Shown piece by piece: positions 46,201 through 59,825 of a DNA stretch of 64,000 bases. Origin of the DNA: Seriola aureovittata (lineage: Eukaryota > Chordata > Actinopteri > Carangiformes > Carangidae); NCBI RefSeq assembly GCF_021018895.1, contig NC_079369.1, positions 4,742,694-4,806,693 of the forward strand, given 5' to 3'. Under the pieces are notes generated by a model that made no database searches, was not told the origin of the DNA, and saw only the letters and a list, made by a program, of their open reading frames with translations. The position numbers and the translations under genes are program-made. The number at the start of each line of letters is the position of its first letter. The stretch's first letter is position 1.

Positions 46201-49200
46201 TTGTTCTGCTACATCACCTAACTAAACATTTTCCCAGTAGTGCTGTGGAGAGTCAAGGAGCTCTTAGAGAGCAGGAAAGCCGCTGCTTAATTGGGTGACT
46301 CTGTAACCCTTTTAAGCTTTATGCAAATCAAAAAAAGTTGATTCTAAATCTTCTTCTGTGCTCTCTTTTGCAAGACCTGGTTCACATCAGCAGATGTTTC
46401 TTGTGAATAGCAAACATATACAAAGTGTTTTGTAATACGTCAAAGTGGCTCTAACCCACACCTCCAATCTCCAGGTTTGATAACTCCTGATTCAAATTAG
46501 CTTCTGTTGCTGCCATTCACATTCTGTCTCCAGGCTACACAGTGGATGTTTAATTGATGTTTTCAATGTGGACAAGAACAATAGATCTGTGTGTTGCTAA
46601 TAATAATAATAATAATATAGAGTGTGTTTGTTCATAATTGTAACTTGGATGAAGATCTCACCACATTTCAAGAAGAATTTATGCAGAAATGGAGGTAAAT
46701 TTAAAAGTGTTTTTTCTTTTTCCTTCCACTGTAAATGTTATGTTAAATGTAGGTTGGAGTCAAGGAAATCTAACAGTTGATGCAGAGGCAGGAGTGTGAC
46801 AGATTGACAGATAGAGGTGTGTGTTGGGACTTTACCTCGATCTCAAGCTCTGAGATCTGTTGCTGGAGTTCCGCCATAGCAGCAATGTTGTCAGCTTCCC
46901 TCAGCCTCACTGCCATCACCTCTTCCTTACTCTGCAGAAAAACAAACCAGACAAAGCTCTCAGGCAACAGCAAAAGGAGCTGAAGACGACATTTCAACAC
47001 CGGCCCGAGAGAAGCTGAATGGCCAGTGTAAAATCATGTATTGTAAAACATATGCGTATTTTGTATTTCTGGATGAGTGAATCTTACAGAGGGAAATTCC
47101 TGAGAGGTGGGGAGAGTTAAGGTGTTCAACAGAAATCTAACAGCATCAGCACTGAGGTATTATCACAAGTTGCTTCCTCCTTCTGGATCTGGAGGCCGAC
47201 TCATTAGAAGACTACAGACCACATTTTGTCACATCAAATGTTTTTACATCTAAATATGAGTCAGAGGAGAAGACGTCTGACAATTTGGTCTTATTTTTCT
47301 AAATACATATGACTACGCCACAACAGAGCTGTAGTGGTTTGCCTCGGTGCTCATAATGTGTATTGTAGATTAGCAGCATGACGTGCACATGTACCTTGCA
47401 TTCAATCTCAGCTTGTCTCCGCTTAATCTCTTGCAGTTGCACATGCAGATCTTTGTTTTGCACCGTCAGTGTTTGCACGCGCTGTTGGAGACTGCGACCC
47501 TCCTGCTCCGCCCGTCGCAGATGGTTGCCATGAATCTGACTCTGTGTGGGCAAAGACGTTACGTTTAAAAAAAAGACTGAACGATTTATATTTATTTATT
47601 TAACCTTGACATTTCCAAAAATGTTCACATATATTGAAGCACAAAAGTGATGATTGGTGACGGCAGCTTCACACGTTTCTTTCTGAACTGTTTGGCAGAT
47701 GACTGCTGCCATCTGAAGGCCAGTGTGTGACAATACAGGTGGAGAAGTCACTCCTTTAGACATCCTGCACATCCACCTTAATTGATGTGTCCATACTCAA
47801 TATACCTTTAATCTTCTATGACTGACTGCATTACGAGGGAGGGTCAAATGAGCTTGATCAGGTTAATGTGACCTCTGACCTGTGTCTCCAGCTCCAGAAT
47901 CCGCTGCCGTGATTCTCTCAGCTCTGCCTGGGCCTCGGCCTCCCGCAGCCTCACAGTCATCAGCTCGTCCTGTAGCTCACTCAAGGCGTTCTTCTTGGGA
48001 CTGTCCTTCCAGCGACCAGTGGTGCGTGCCAAGTGACGCTGAGGAGACGTGTTGGTCAATTCAAGTCAATTTTTTTAATTCTATAGCATCAAATCATAAT
48101 TGAAGTCAACTCAGGTCACTTTTCATTTAGAGCAGGTCTAGACTGTACTCTCTATAATATTATTTACAGAGAATGAACAATTCCCACCATGAGGAAACCT
48201 TTCCATCACTCATTAAATGAACAGATTGCTCTAAAAACTTCCCTTTTTTCCTTTTGCATTCCACAAACTTTGTGAAAAAAAAAAAAAAAAAAAGTCGGAC
48301 AAAGACTGGGTACTGAAACTGTGTTGTGCTCTGAAATGTTGGCGCTCACCTGCCAGTGCTCTTCCAGGTCTCTGACCTGCTGTCTCAGCTCTTTCAGGCC
48401 AGTCAGAGCTTCTGCTTCCCTTAGCTTCACCCCAATCAGCTCCTCTTGTAGTCGTGCCACATTGGTGTCATCTGGTAGCGACGTGTTCCTCTGAAGAAGG
48501 CGTGTTAAGAAAGGTGTGTTTTAAAACTCTACAGTGATGGAGCCATTTCACATTATGATACTGCGCACTGGCTGAGATTAAAGCAGAGCAGTGTCTAAGG
48601 CAACTCACCTTTTCCATATCAAGGATCTTGTCTTGCATCTCCTTGAGCGCACACTGGGACTCTGCCTCCTTCAGTCGGGCCTGCACAAGCTCTCTCTCCA
48701 GCTGCAGGACAGACTCCTCAGAGTAGCGAGGGGCTCCCTTCTATAATCAATGGGACAGGTGAGTGAGCAGAGACAACAAATATCGAAACCTGTGCAACCA
48801 CAATGTTGGCATTTAATGAAAAACAAAAACTTCAACCTCGTCTAATATAAACCCAACGTCCCAAAATTATTACAGTCCATTAAACGTGTGTATGTATGTG
48901 GTAGAAAAAATACACAATACAACGCAATCACACACAAAGAATTCAGCTGGTATCAACCATTTTGTCTTTCACCTTCACATAAATAATTCATGACAGCTCA
49001 GTGTTAAGCAAGACAGCAAATTATGTAAAACATGGTAATGCCTGCACATTACCATCTGGAATCCAACCATCAATAATTAAGAATGCTAGGTCAAGAGATA
49101 TGTGATGTGAACAGGATGCCAAGTGTGAAATCTACCAGCCTGTGAGACAACTGCTTACAAATTCATCCACGACTGTAAATGGCGGCTGAACTGCCTAGCT

Positions 49201-52200
49201 CTCCGTGTCCCAATTTGAATTCATGCATGCCAAAACATATCATTACCCAAAGCCGATGTGCTAAGTGAGAAAAGCTCTCGTCAGCCACTGCTTGGATTTT
49301 GTTGCTAAGCAATATGTGCCAGCACTGCAGGGGAGACAGATAAGCGTGACACATCCGAAACTCTGGTGAAAACATGTTCTTACTGGTCCGGCCGTCGGTG
49401 CCACCACATAATTGTAAAATGGTCAACCTGGGGTTTTATGGCACTGCACATCACAAACTGATCTGGGAAACATCCCAGTCTGAATGTCGCTGCTCTTGTC
49501 ACAGACTAGGCAGGATCTGAGGATAAGCCTTGGCTGTTATCACCACTGCAACCTGCCAACTGGGGACTCTGTGGCCCTCCTTACCGCTTGTGGCTGCTGC
49601 TGCTGCTGCAGCTGCATGATGGTTTTCTTGGCTTGCTCCAGCTGAGCACTGGCCTCCTCGCTCTGCTGTTTGACTGTGGCCAGTTCCCGCTTGACCAGGT
49701 AGTTCTCCTCTGCCTCCTGAGCTCGAGTCACTTGTCCCTTGGGACATAACCAACCAAGGAGGGAGTGAAGTGAGCATGGAAAGAAGTGAAACGAGTGGGC
49801 GGAGTGGGTGGGCAAATCAGAGAAGATGAAGGATTGCATTTTGTAAGGACATGCTTGCTTTAAATCTAGTAGTGTGTGATTTGGATTCATTAGCTTTCTT
49901 CAGAATGATCTCTGAGTCTCTTACTTCGTCTGACATGCCACAATGTGGTATCACATGCACATATTCAAAGCTGTTATCAGCTAATTTAATCTGGTTTAGT
50001 TCTTAATTCAGATAATCATTAGAATTAATTCGATTTTTACTGTGTCCTTCATTGTGCTAACCATAAGCATGCAATGCTAAGAGAGGTAGAAAGAAGAGGG
50101 AAGGTGCAACAAAAGTAATAAAGGCAAAGAGAAAATGAGGAATATACCTGGATCAATCTATCTGCCAAGGAAGCACTTTCCTACAAAACAGAAATATCAA
50201 CAAAAGACAGTAGAGAGAAAGAGACAATCCAGAGGACAGATTAAAGCACACAAAAGAACATTTGATTGTTTTAGAGAAGAAATGCAATGTTCATTTTCCC
50301 TCTTGAAATATTTGTTTACAGAGTGTAGAATGATGTTTACATTCAGGGGTAGAAAAGGAACATTGCATGCAGGTGTGGTGAAAAAGGTGCAAATGAGCTC
50401 GTGGCAAAGTGAAGAATGATGCGGTGCTGACAACACAGTGAAAGGTTTCAGACAGGAAACAGCACAGGACAGCTCTAGTTAAAGTTGAAAGTGAAGTCTG
50501 GTAAAACAGCAGCACATTAACAGTGTTAGGGAGCTACGTGCTTGTTTAACTGCACAGAAGCGCGGGGCTTTGATGTGGTTCATCCAAGCTTTTGAACGAT
50601 TTCGGTTAGTGGAGAGTTAAAAGGGTCCTGGGAGTTAAGTGACAGAGTCACATCAGAGAGCAGCAGCCTCAAGCTGGTTTTAAATAATGGACTCGTTTAG
50701 ACCACAGTGTTCCTCCCTGTAGACAAACGCAGTGCAGCAGACATCTTGCTATCCATGGCAGACCTCATGCATGGTGCCTTTACCTGGCAGCAGTAGGGCC
50801 CATTCAAAGAGACACAAAAGGTGCAGAATGATACAAACAGTGCAATTGGCATGCAGTGCTTTGTATCGACTTGAACAGCATCAAGCTGCCACTTTCACAT
50901 TGCAGACAGGCTTGTTAACAGTCTTTGTTTCAGTTAGTGGTGTCTGGTGAATTTTAAATTTCTCTACATGAAGTTATTCAAGCCACCCAGAACGTCACCA
51001 TGACACCAAGACAACTTCAAGTACAAATCCAGCTCCTGTTTCTGATAGTAACTTCGTCTACAATCAGAAAATTCACCGTACCAGTCAACAATGGTTTAAC
51101 ATGTAAACTTTCAGCTAACACAACCCAGTTAGTGAAAGACAAGAGTCCGTCATTAGGAGGAGATGCATGATGTATGAGCATACACAGCTGGATGAGTTAA
51201 TGTAATGTTGATGAGCAGGGAGCGGTGTGACATTGGTTTGTCTGGTGACGGAGCACCTGTGACAAACACCGACGCACTCACTTTCTCTAGTGTGTCTATC
51301 CTCTGCTTCAGGAGCCTGTTCTCTGTCCGCAGCCTCTGCACAACAAGGAATTGCAAAATCATGTTAGCATAATACATCATGATAATAGGTCTGTGTCACA
51401 GTACACAAATAATCAGCGATCTCCATTCACCTTTATCTCCACCTGCTCTTCCATCTCTTTAGTTTTGATTGTAGTGTATTCTTTCTCTAACCTGAAAAAA
51501 AAAAAAAGAACAGAATCGTTGAAGACAACATCAGTGCCGCTCATCAAATCAGAAGACCCTAATAAAAGTTGTCTACTGTGGGCTGAGGTACTGAAAAAAA
51601 CAACAGTAATAAAAACAGATTAGAAGTCTGTAAATTTGTTTTACACGCTTGCCGATAGTCAAGAGTTTTTAAAAGTGACTTAAACATAAAAACATAAGGA
51701 AACACTTGAACTTAAGTTATTTCAAAAACATTTCTTGGAAAGACCTCTATAACCATGTATAAATTGAATGGAAAATAAAAGCAGAGCTCAATTGATTAAC
51801 TTCAAAATTGGAAAAAACATTTATTTTCCCAATTATCTTATAATAATTAGCACCAAATTCATAGTTCATTTTATTTGAAAAATTACAGATTACAGTGAGA
51901 TGAGACATCAGAATGTGAAAAAATAAATGCATGAACAAAAAAAGGGAGAGTGATATGCGTTGATTAAGTGATGGCTGTGCTTACTTTTTCATCTTCTTGG
52001 CATTGTACTTGACTTGATAAGCAGCCTGGATGACCTTATCTGGTCCACTGTCAAACTGGTGTGGGATGACTTTCTGAAAGTGCTGGAGCACAGTAAAGAA
52101 AAGGAGGCAGGATAAGTTCCACACACCCATAACAAACACACACACACACACACGCACATACACACACCCAGCGACTTTAAAACAGCTGTGTGCACTCGAG

Positions 52201-54541
52201 GCAGGTGTTTCTCTGACCACAAAGCACTTTTTCAAATGTCAGCATGTGCGCAGGTATAACTTGGGAGGATACAAGTATCAATTAACTGGGTGTGGTGCAG
52301 GTTCCTCCCTCGAGGGCGCTGCACATTTTGCAGCAGAAATCTGAGCCGCTTGAAGGGCAAGTTATGTGAAGGTTATGCTGATATATACCTGTAACATTCC
52401 CTCCATGTCGAGCTGGATGAGTTCAGTCTGATTCATCTGAAGGATGGCAAGTCCCACACGGAAAACTATCTCCAGACCCTGAGGAGAGAGATCACCAGTA
52501 ATCACTGAGGAGTCAGCTTTAGAAAGCGCTTCTGTGATGGTCAGTGTGTGTGAAATGGGTTTTTAAATGGACTGAGAATTAAAAATGTGTTACAACAGGT
52601 CTCTTTGGAGTGCTGAAACAACTCACAGTGACTATTAAACCTGAACTGAAGTGTTTCTGTTCTCTCCAGCAGGTGGCGCTAGTGGATAACCTATTCATGA
52701 CAGTCAACTTCCATTTCAGTTGTACTTTATACTGTATGTAGTCATTCTTTAAGCTGTAGAATAAATGTTAACCTTACAGCTTTTCTCATTGAAAATCATT
52801 AATGTGGGAGTTCTTCCTTCCTCCTTTATAGACAGTTTCCTGAGGCTATTCGCCGCAGTGACATTCAGTAAATGTCACAGAAACAAGCAAAAGTAAAAAA
52901 AATTGTAAGAGCTAAATAGAGTCATTAAATGAGAGTGTTTCCTGTAGCGATCGAACACAGGAGTATGATGCAAACTAAATTAATAGAATGACAAATACAC
53001 AAAAATATCTTTTTTGTTTTTATAGACTGTCACATGTAAGTAGAAACAGGGTATCATTCAAGGCAGGTGATTGCCCCTGAGAACAGCCACGGTTCCTTTT
53101 AACTGACCTCACACATGAAGATATCAAAGATTCTTGTGGCGACGGGCAGAGGGTAGGAGGTGAGGAAGATGGTGAGGAACCACGAAGAGGCATACATGGA
53201 GGTGTGAAAGCTCTGAGCCTGGAAATGCATGTGCAGCTCTGGCAGTTGCTCCTGTGAGGGAAAACCATTCACGCCATTACTACCGTACATGACAACTCTT
53301 AAAATACCTCCCAGCAACCTTTCACTACAGCGTGTGAGGTGTCTACCTGGATCATGTACTCAAACTGGTACATGCAGAGTCCCAGCTCAGCCATACTGGG
53401 TTTGAAGAGCTCTCGTAATCTGTAGTCTTGCATCAACTTGACAAACACACAGAAAGCCTCTTCCTCGGGCATCTGGAAAAAATAACAGCAACCTCAAAAT
53501 CTGTCTTGTTGTTCAGTGACACATGTCCAAGTATTTGCTGGAAGCTGGTGAATCAGTGTGTTTTTGTACATGCGGTGAAGATGGATTATTACCTGCATGA
53601 GTAGCAGTCCTACAATGAATGCACTCCCTTGACAATAGCCGACCTCACGGTCCACCAGAGAATAAGCCTGAGGTAAGAAGAATTAGCTCCGGATAAGTCT
53701 CAGTGATGGTCACAGGAGCACAAGACTCCTCCACTTGCACTTTTTTTTACCAGTTACTGCTTTGATTATCAGTTTATCTGCATACAAGGAGGTTTCCTCT
53801 GGGCATACGGTTATCACGAGTTATCACGAATGGAGACTCACCTTCATGACATTGAAGAGCACTTCCTGGCCCAAGCTGTCCTTCTCCTTGAAGAACTCGT
53901 GTTCGGGATACGTGCGGGCGATGTCTCGGCGAATCAGCTTCTCGCAGGGCGACGTCATCTTCAGGAGTTCAGAGTACTGATCCTTGATGGGCATATTTTG
54001 GGCATTGCACAACAGCTGCCACACTATTGCCCGAAAGTGGTGGGGAATCCCTTTTCTGACAAGATCCTATGGTAAAAGAAAAAGATACTTTGTGAAAGTG
54101 ATATTAATCTACCTGATCTTTGACGACATTGATGAGGGATTTAAACTGGGATTCGAGGGTGGTCTTCGTTCCTTTCTGAAAGTAAGACAATGTGGATAAG
54201 ACAGTGTAAAAGTGTAAGAAAACAGATCAGCCTCATGTGGAGGCAAAGGGCAACACTTGTATTTCTTACAGGAGGACAGAGTCATGGGCATGCTTTGCCC
54301 TCTAGTACTTATTTTCTCATTTTAACACAGCGTGCATCTCATCATGATATGATTTCCACTGCCAAATACAACCTTGTCTGTGAGGCACTTGGTACTGTGA
54401 TTTGTTTCCATATATTTCTGCTGATACAATTTGATTAAGCAACTTCCTGTGCTGACAGGGAACACTGGTCTTTCCTGCTGTGATGGGAGTGTGCTTAACT
54501 GCGTGTGAGTGAGTGAGTGAGTGAGTGTGAGAGAGAGAGAG

Positions 54542-54636
<95 letters not shown>

Positions 54637-57600
54637 ATGCATCTGGTCAGTCCAGGGTGCATCTGGAGCAGAGGTCCACCCACACAGGCTTTCAGCAGGA
54701 GATCCCCCTCCCTCTCAGAGGTTAGACAAGACAAACCGAGCTTTGTGCTGGAACAATACACTGTCTCATATCTCGACCATTTGTGAAGGAAAGCTGCTTT
54801 CTTCCTTTTTTAAAAGTGTGTATTATAAATCTAATGTTTAATCAGACATTCACTAAACTAATTAGATTTCTCTTGAACAGTAGTAGGTCTTAATGAAATA
54901 CGAAGTACTGAAAACATGAACACATCAGTGGTTTTGCTGACAAGCAAAGAAGGTTCCTTCCTTCATGCAACAGAAACCGGGTTTCTCTGTAAACCAATGG
55001 GAAGAAAACATCAAATCTGTGAAGGCCTCCGCGGTTATGATTAATATTCCAGGCTGGTTGCACCCATCTGTTATTTACTACTTCTGTTAAATTACATAGT
55101 AACACCCATGCATGTTCACTGGTCCTTCGCAACACTTCCCCATTTACACACGCAGGGACAAGGAACAGGTTCATGAGACAGCAATTCCATGTCCACACAT
55201 GTTTTTGTATGTGCATGGATCACAAACAATGGGCTTAAAAGGAAGAGTAAGTGATTCTAATATAATACACTCTTTGTCAAATCCAGAGAGAATCCGCTTC
55301 CGTGCTGTATAATCTGGATTCCACCATTGGGTTGTTGCTTTGGCAAGGTGCGTCTGTGAATTTGGGGGCCAGAGCTTGTACAGGAGCACTGAAGGGAGGG
55401 GGGTAATTGTTTTGCTGTTGAGTTCAAATATCAACAATCTCTTGCATACGCTGCTTTTAAAGAGTGACAGACTATGAGAAAACATAATTACAGGTGCTCA
55501 GGATGCAGTTTTGAGTGTCACCATGACTGTAGAGCTGCTGGACTGCAATTTAAAAGCTAAAAAATGAATGGACCAAAAAGATGCTTCCTGTTTTTGTGCA
55601 GCCGTTTGAGGCAATCAGGGAGCATGGCGTTAATGAGCTAGCCAACCAAATCCTGGTATCAATCCCACTGAACATCTTTCCAATGAACTATAATGCAGCG
55701 GCAGTAGAAAGCTTTCAAACAAGCAGCTGAACATCAGGAAACTACAGGTTCCATGCTGAGTCACTGCCATGGCTGTTATCAGGTTGTCCAACACAGCACT
55801 GGACAGGGTTTTAAGGTTTTTCTGGGCACCGTGTTTACTCTAATTTCCACTGTGCATGTGCAGTTTAAATCAAACTACCACGGACAGTGACTGGGCATAT
55901 TGTTATCACGAGACTTCTGGGAGTAACTGTAGAAACAAGGAACCTAAAATTAGCTTCAAATGTCAGGAACTAAAATAACAAGTCCGAGGACAACACTACA
56001 GGGTCACTTAGGACAAAGATAACCTCAGCAATTATTTCTGGACCAAGTAAACATTCAAACAGATATTGCCATTGTAGCATTCAAGCCAGAGCTTGAAACA
56101 TGTGTGTCACAAGAAAGACAGATTGTATCTTTTACTATAAAGTTTCAAGCCATTTCACTGCAGAAACAGTATCATGGGAGCTCCTGTCTCTTTTCTTTGG
56201 AACCTGGAATAATGTCATTCTTATCAAATGGGCAACTATCAAAGACACAGACAAAAATAAATGTCTAAAATTATAGCTCCACTGTCTTAACCTCCTCTTC
56301 AGCAGCCGGGTCAAATGTGTCGCAGTAAGCTCTTAATGCAGTCGTGTTTCAGTAAGCTCTTAAGCGTGTCTGCACAGGACTTGGCTGTCACTTCACAGGT
56401 AGTCATGTGCACTGGTCTCACCTTGAGCTGCTTCTCCTTCTTCTTGCGCACCTCCTCCCACTCATTGACAATTCGTCCCCAGAGAATCCACGAGTCCTCC
56501 TCCAGGTGGGAGAGGTTGGAAGAGGCGGAGGAGCTGGACACCAGGGAGGAGCCGCTGTTCCGCCTGGAGCCATTCATGGAGCGCAGCGACTTGCTGTCCG
56601 TCTCCAACAGCCTGTGGTCAAGTTAAGTTGGATGTAATAAATAAATGAAATAATAATATTTTAATCCTTGACAAAAAAATCTTATAAAACTTATATGAAT
56701 GTCTCGGTCAGTCATAACTTCAGTAATGTTTCTTTACTAGCTTTCGCTCGAGTAACACATGTCTGCTCCTGATACACAGTGTTAATTGTTTTTGATCTTT
56801 TACCAACTTCAACATACTGACTAAATATGTTGCAGTGCTATGGTCCGTGTTGGTGCTTTGAAATCAAATTATCAGCATAAATACAGGTCAAAATTCAACC
56901 AGTGCAAGAGCAGGCGGGCTACATATTCTGCAGATCAGAACGCGTGTGCAGCTGCAACACAAGGCCAACGCAACAAAAAGAGTCCTCATCGGAGCGTCAT
57001 GGTGGCCTTGTGGTAAATACACAAAACTTATAACCAGAGATTTTTTGGCTGGTGATCATTGTTGCATTCTGCTGCATCTTGAATGCCGGACAAGCTATGA
57101 TTTAGACAAACAGTGTTGAAATTCAACCCTACAGTTTTATGACTGTAAAATAACCTGCTGCACAACAGTGACTGGCTGTCAGAGCCTGAGAATTAGCAGT
57201 CAATTAGCAAATAATTCCCCTCACCAGAGAGTCTAAAAATTCACACCTGGTTCAATAATTGGCCTGAGACTGAATGAACAACACCAGAACAGCTGGCCCA
57301 GTTATCAAGTGTTTATCAGCAGCCATCAGCTGTTGTAGTGTGATCATAAGCTGCTACATTCTTAATTGATGCAAGCCCCCCAAAAATCCTCTTATTGAAA
57401 TTGTCACAACAACTAGCAGGCTAATACCGACATTAAAAACAATACTGTTGTACTCAGACTGAAAGACTGTACAAAAGGGATATAAAAGCCTTTCTACTAA
57501 GAAAGAGAGTTGGCACTCATTTAAATTCTACTGGCAGCTGCTTTAAGTGGACAAAAAAAGCCTATCCAGTGGAGATCCAGTGGAGTTTAGTAAAATAGTT

Positions 57601-59784
57601 CCTCGCTCATTATGTCTATTTCACTGAGTGTTTTCATCTATGGTCAGCATAGGAAGCGGCTCGCTGGGGAAATGTGTTTTCCCAGCAGTTTAATCTTGCA
57701 CTCTATCACCCTTATCAGTTTGTCCCTGGGGTTGCTGACAGAGTGACCTGATCAAGGATCACTGTGCAGAGAAAAGAAGCAGCGACTCCCAACCTGGGCT
57801 GCAAAGAGGGGCTCGTGACAAGACACACAAAGGCCCAGACACCTGATCTCGGAAAAAGGCAGAGGCCTCTGCACTGGAGCCTGTGACGTCACAGGGCATG
57901 CTCCTAGAATGGCTAGGGTTACAGCCAAATTTGGGTCGAGTGGGAGGGAGTAAGACAGAAAGACTAGTCAGCAAGAGACCTTCTTCACTTGTATTTAGCT
58001 CTGACACGGAGCTAAAACGTGAATAAAAGGTACATCTTTTAGCTAGAGTTTAGCTGGAATTGTTGGTTTTTCAAGAATTTTTGTCATCCTGTCACAACTG
58101 GTTATACACACTGCAATACCAGCCTGTGCTACACATGAACCTGAACATGCTTACAGATCTGCTAATAATTCACTAGCAGTCAAACACAAATCTGAGGCTT
58201 GAAGAACACAAAATACAAATAGACTGAAGTTAATTACTTTTGATCAAAGAACGTAATTAAAACGAAAGTGAGAGTAAACTTTGAGCTAAAAGACAAAAAG
58301 CCAAATAATAAGAAGCACATTCTCTTTAAAGAGTGTGGCAGTTAAAACGTCATCATGACTTCAATTTGCAGTTCATTACAGCAGCATAATAAGTCATGAA
58401 ATACTCTAAACCTTACCAAGATAAACTCATGATGTACTCCTCATGTCTCTGGTTTCTACGAATTCTGGCGTGGTGGCATGTCTGATTTACAGATTGTAGC
58501 AGCGTTGGCCTTCCTCGTCTGTGTGACGCTACTCAATGCTTGTGCTTTTTATCTGCTCTGTAGGGTACAAAGGCCTCACCAAACACACAAACACCTGGCA
58601 AGCAAGCGCAGGATGCATCACAGTAACTGTAATACACACATGAATGCCATAGTTCCTCCCTTCTGTTGTTGCACCTGTCCTACAAACACCTTGATGACAA
58701 AACGATAAGATTTGTTTGGCGGCGATTAGTATGTTGCTACAGGGTGGTTTGAAAAGAAGAGACTGCATTGTCAGTCAGAAACAAAGAGTGGAAGCAGAGA
58801 AAAATGTCCAATGAAAGGGCCCAGCTGTGTATTTACGTGTTGGGGTGGAGACAGGGGTCAAAGGGCAGATTAACTATGAGTCCCTTGACACTGTGACTTC
58901 TGTTCACCAGATGGGCATCTGCTCAGACCTTCATAAAGGATATTAGGGGGAAAATTAAACATTTTTTGCTGGTTCATTTTGATCCTCCCTATTGAGGAAA
59001 AACATCACAGCAAGTGTCACTTGGCATACTGGTGCAATGGCTGTTGTGGGCGTACCAATGAATCATTGACCTCTGCATTCAACAGAGCTTTGTTGTCCTC
59101 TTCACTGACGTTACCTTTGACAATCACAAACTCTGAGCCGCATGCTTGGTTTCCATGCTGACAGAGAGTGCACCAGCCATGGGTGAGAGGCGCAACAGAG
59201 GAAGAATTCACAAAGTTGGCAAGAGAGCAGTGCTGTGTCATCCTCTAACAGTTCTTTAATCTGCACGTTGGGGCCAACACACCGTTTACTTCTCAATTTT
59301 TCCAACAAACTTTTAGTTGATCCAGTATACAGATAAACTCATCTACAACTAAGCTTGCTGCGATGTGAATCTTTGGTGCTAGTTTGGGGCCTGTAGCAAG
59401 AAGTAGGTTTACAAAGTTATCTGATCAACTTTGATGAGGAACCTCCAAAAAAAACAAAAAAACCTCCTATTGAAAATGCAGTACTTAGAGCCAGTTGTTG
59501 TTGTTGTTGTTTAACAGACATCGCCCATTATTGTTTAGCCAGAGGATGAGTCAGTCGCTACAGCCTTTAAATTAAAACTCAAAAACTTTGCATTTACGTG
59601 AGAAGAAAACAATGAAAAAAACTGGCCAAATCCTCAAAGAACAAAACCTCCTCTTCTTTGCCAAACAGCTCAACACTGAAATAACAAAATCTCCAGAACC
59701 CAACAAACGAGAGACGGTTAAATTTTTTTTATTATTTTACTTAATTAATTGGCACGTCACCATCTGTTGGACACCACTCGTGTC

Positions 59785-59825
<41 letters not shown>

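Larger units (their letters stand above)
40539..46835 (-). other. evi5: evi5 6.3-kb intron
   Basis: Contains a (CT)n repeat (41436-41462) followed by short CA units, (TA)n near 43154-43190, the Tc1-like relic at 43600-43990 and the hAT element at 45369-46084. A-runs occur at 41637-41653 and 41911-41926. No further exon-like frame was found. Confidence 0.55.

Noticed and set aside
54495..54841. Overlapping His-Thr and Val-Cys frames
   Set aside because: Translation of the (GT)45 repeat.
56960..57060. Possible tRNA-derived SINE head (tggtggccttgtggtaaat...)
   Set aside because: Only a weak resemblance to a B-box/A-box layout and no tail or target duplication could be seen.
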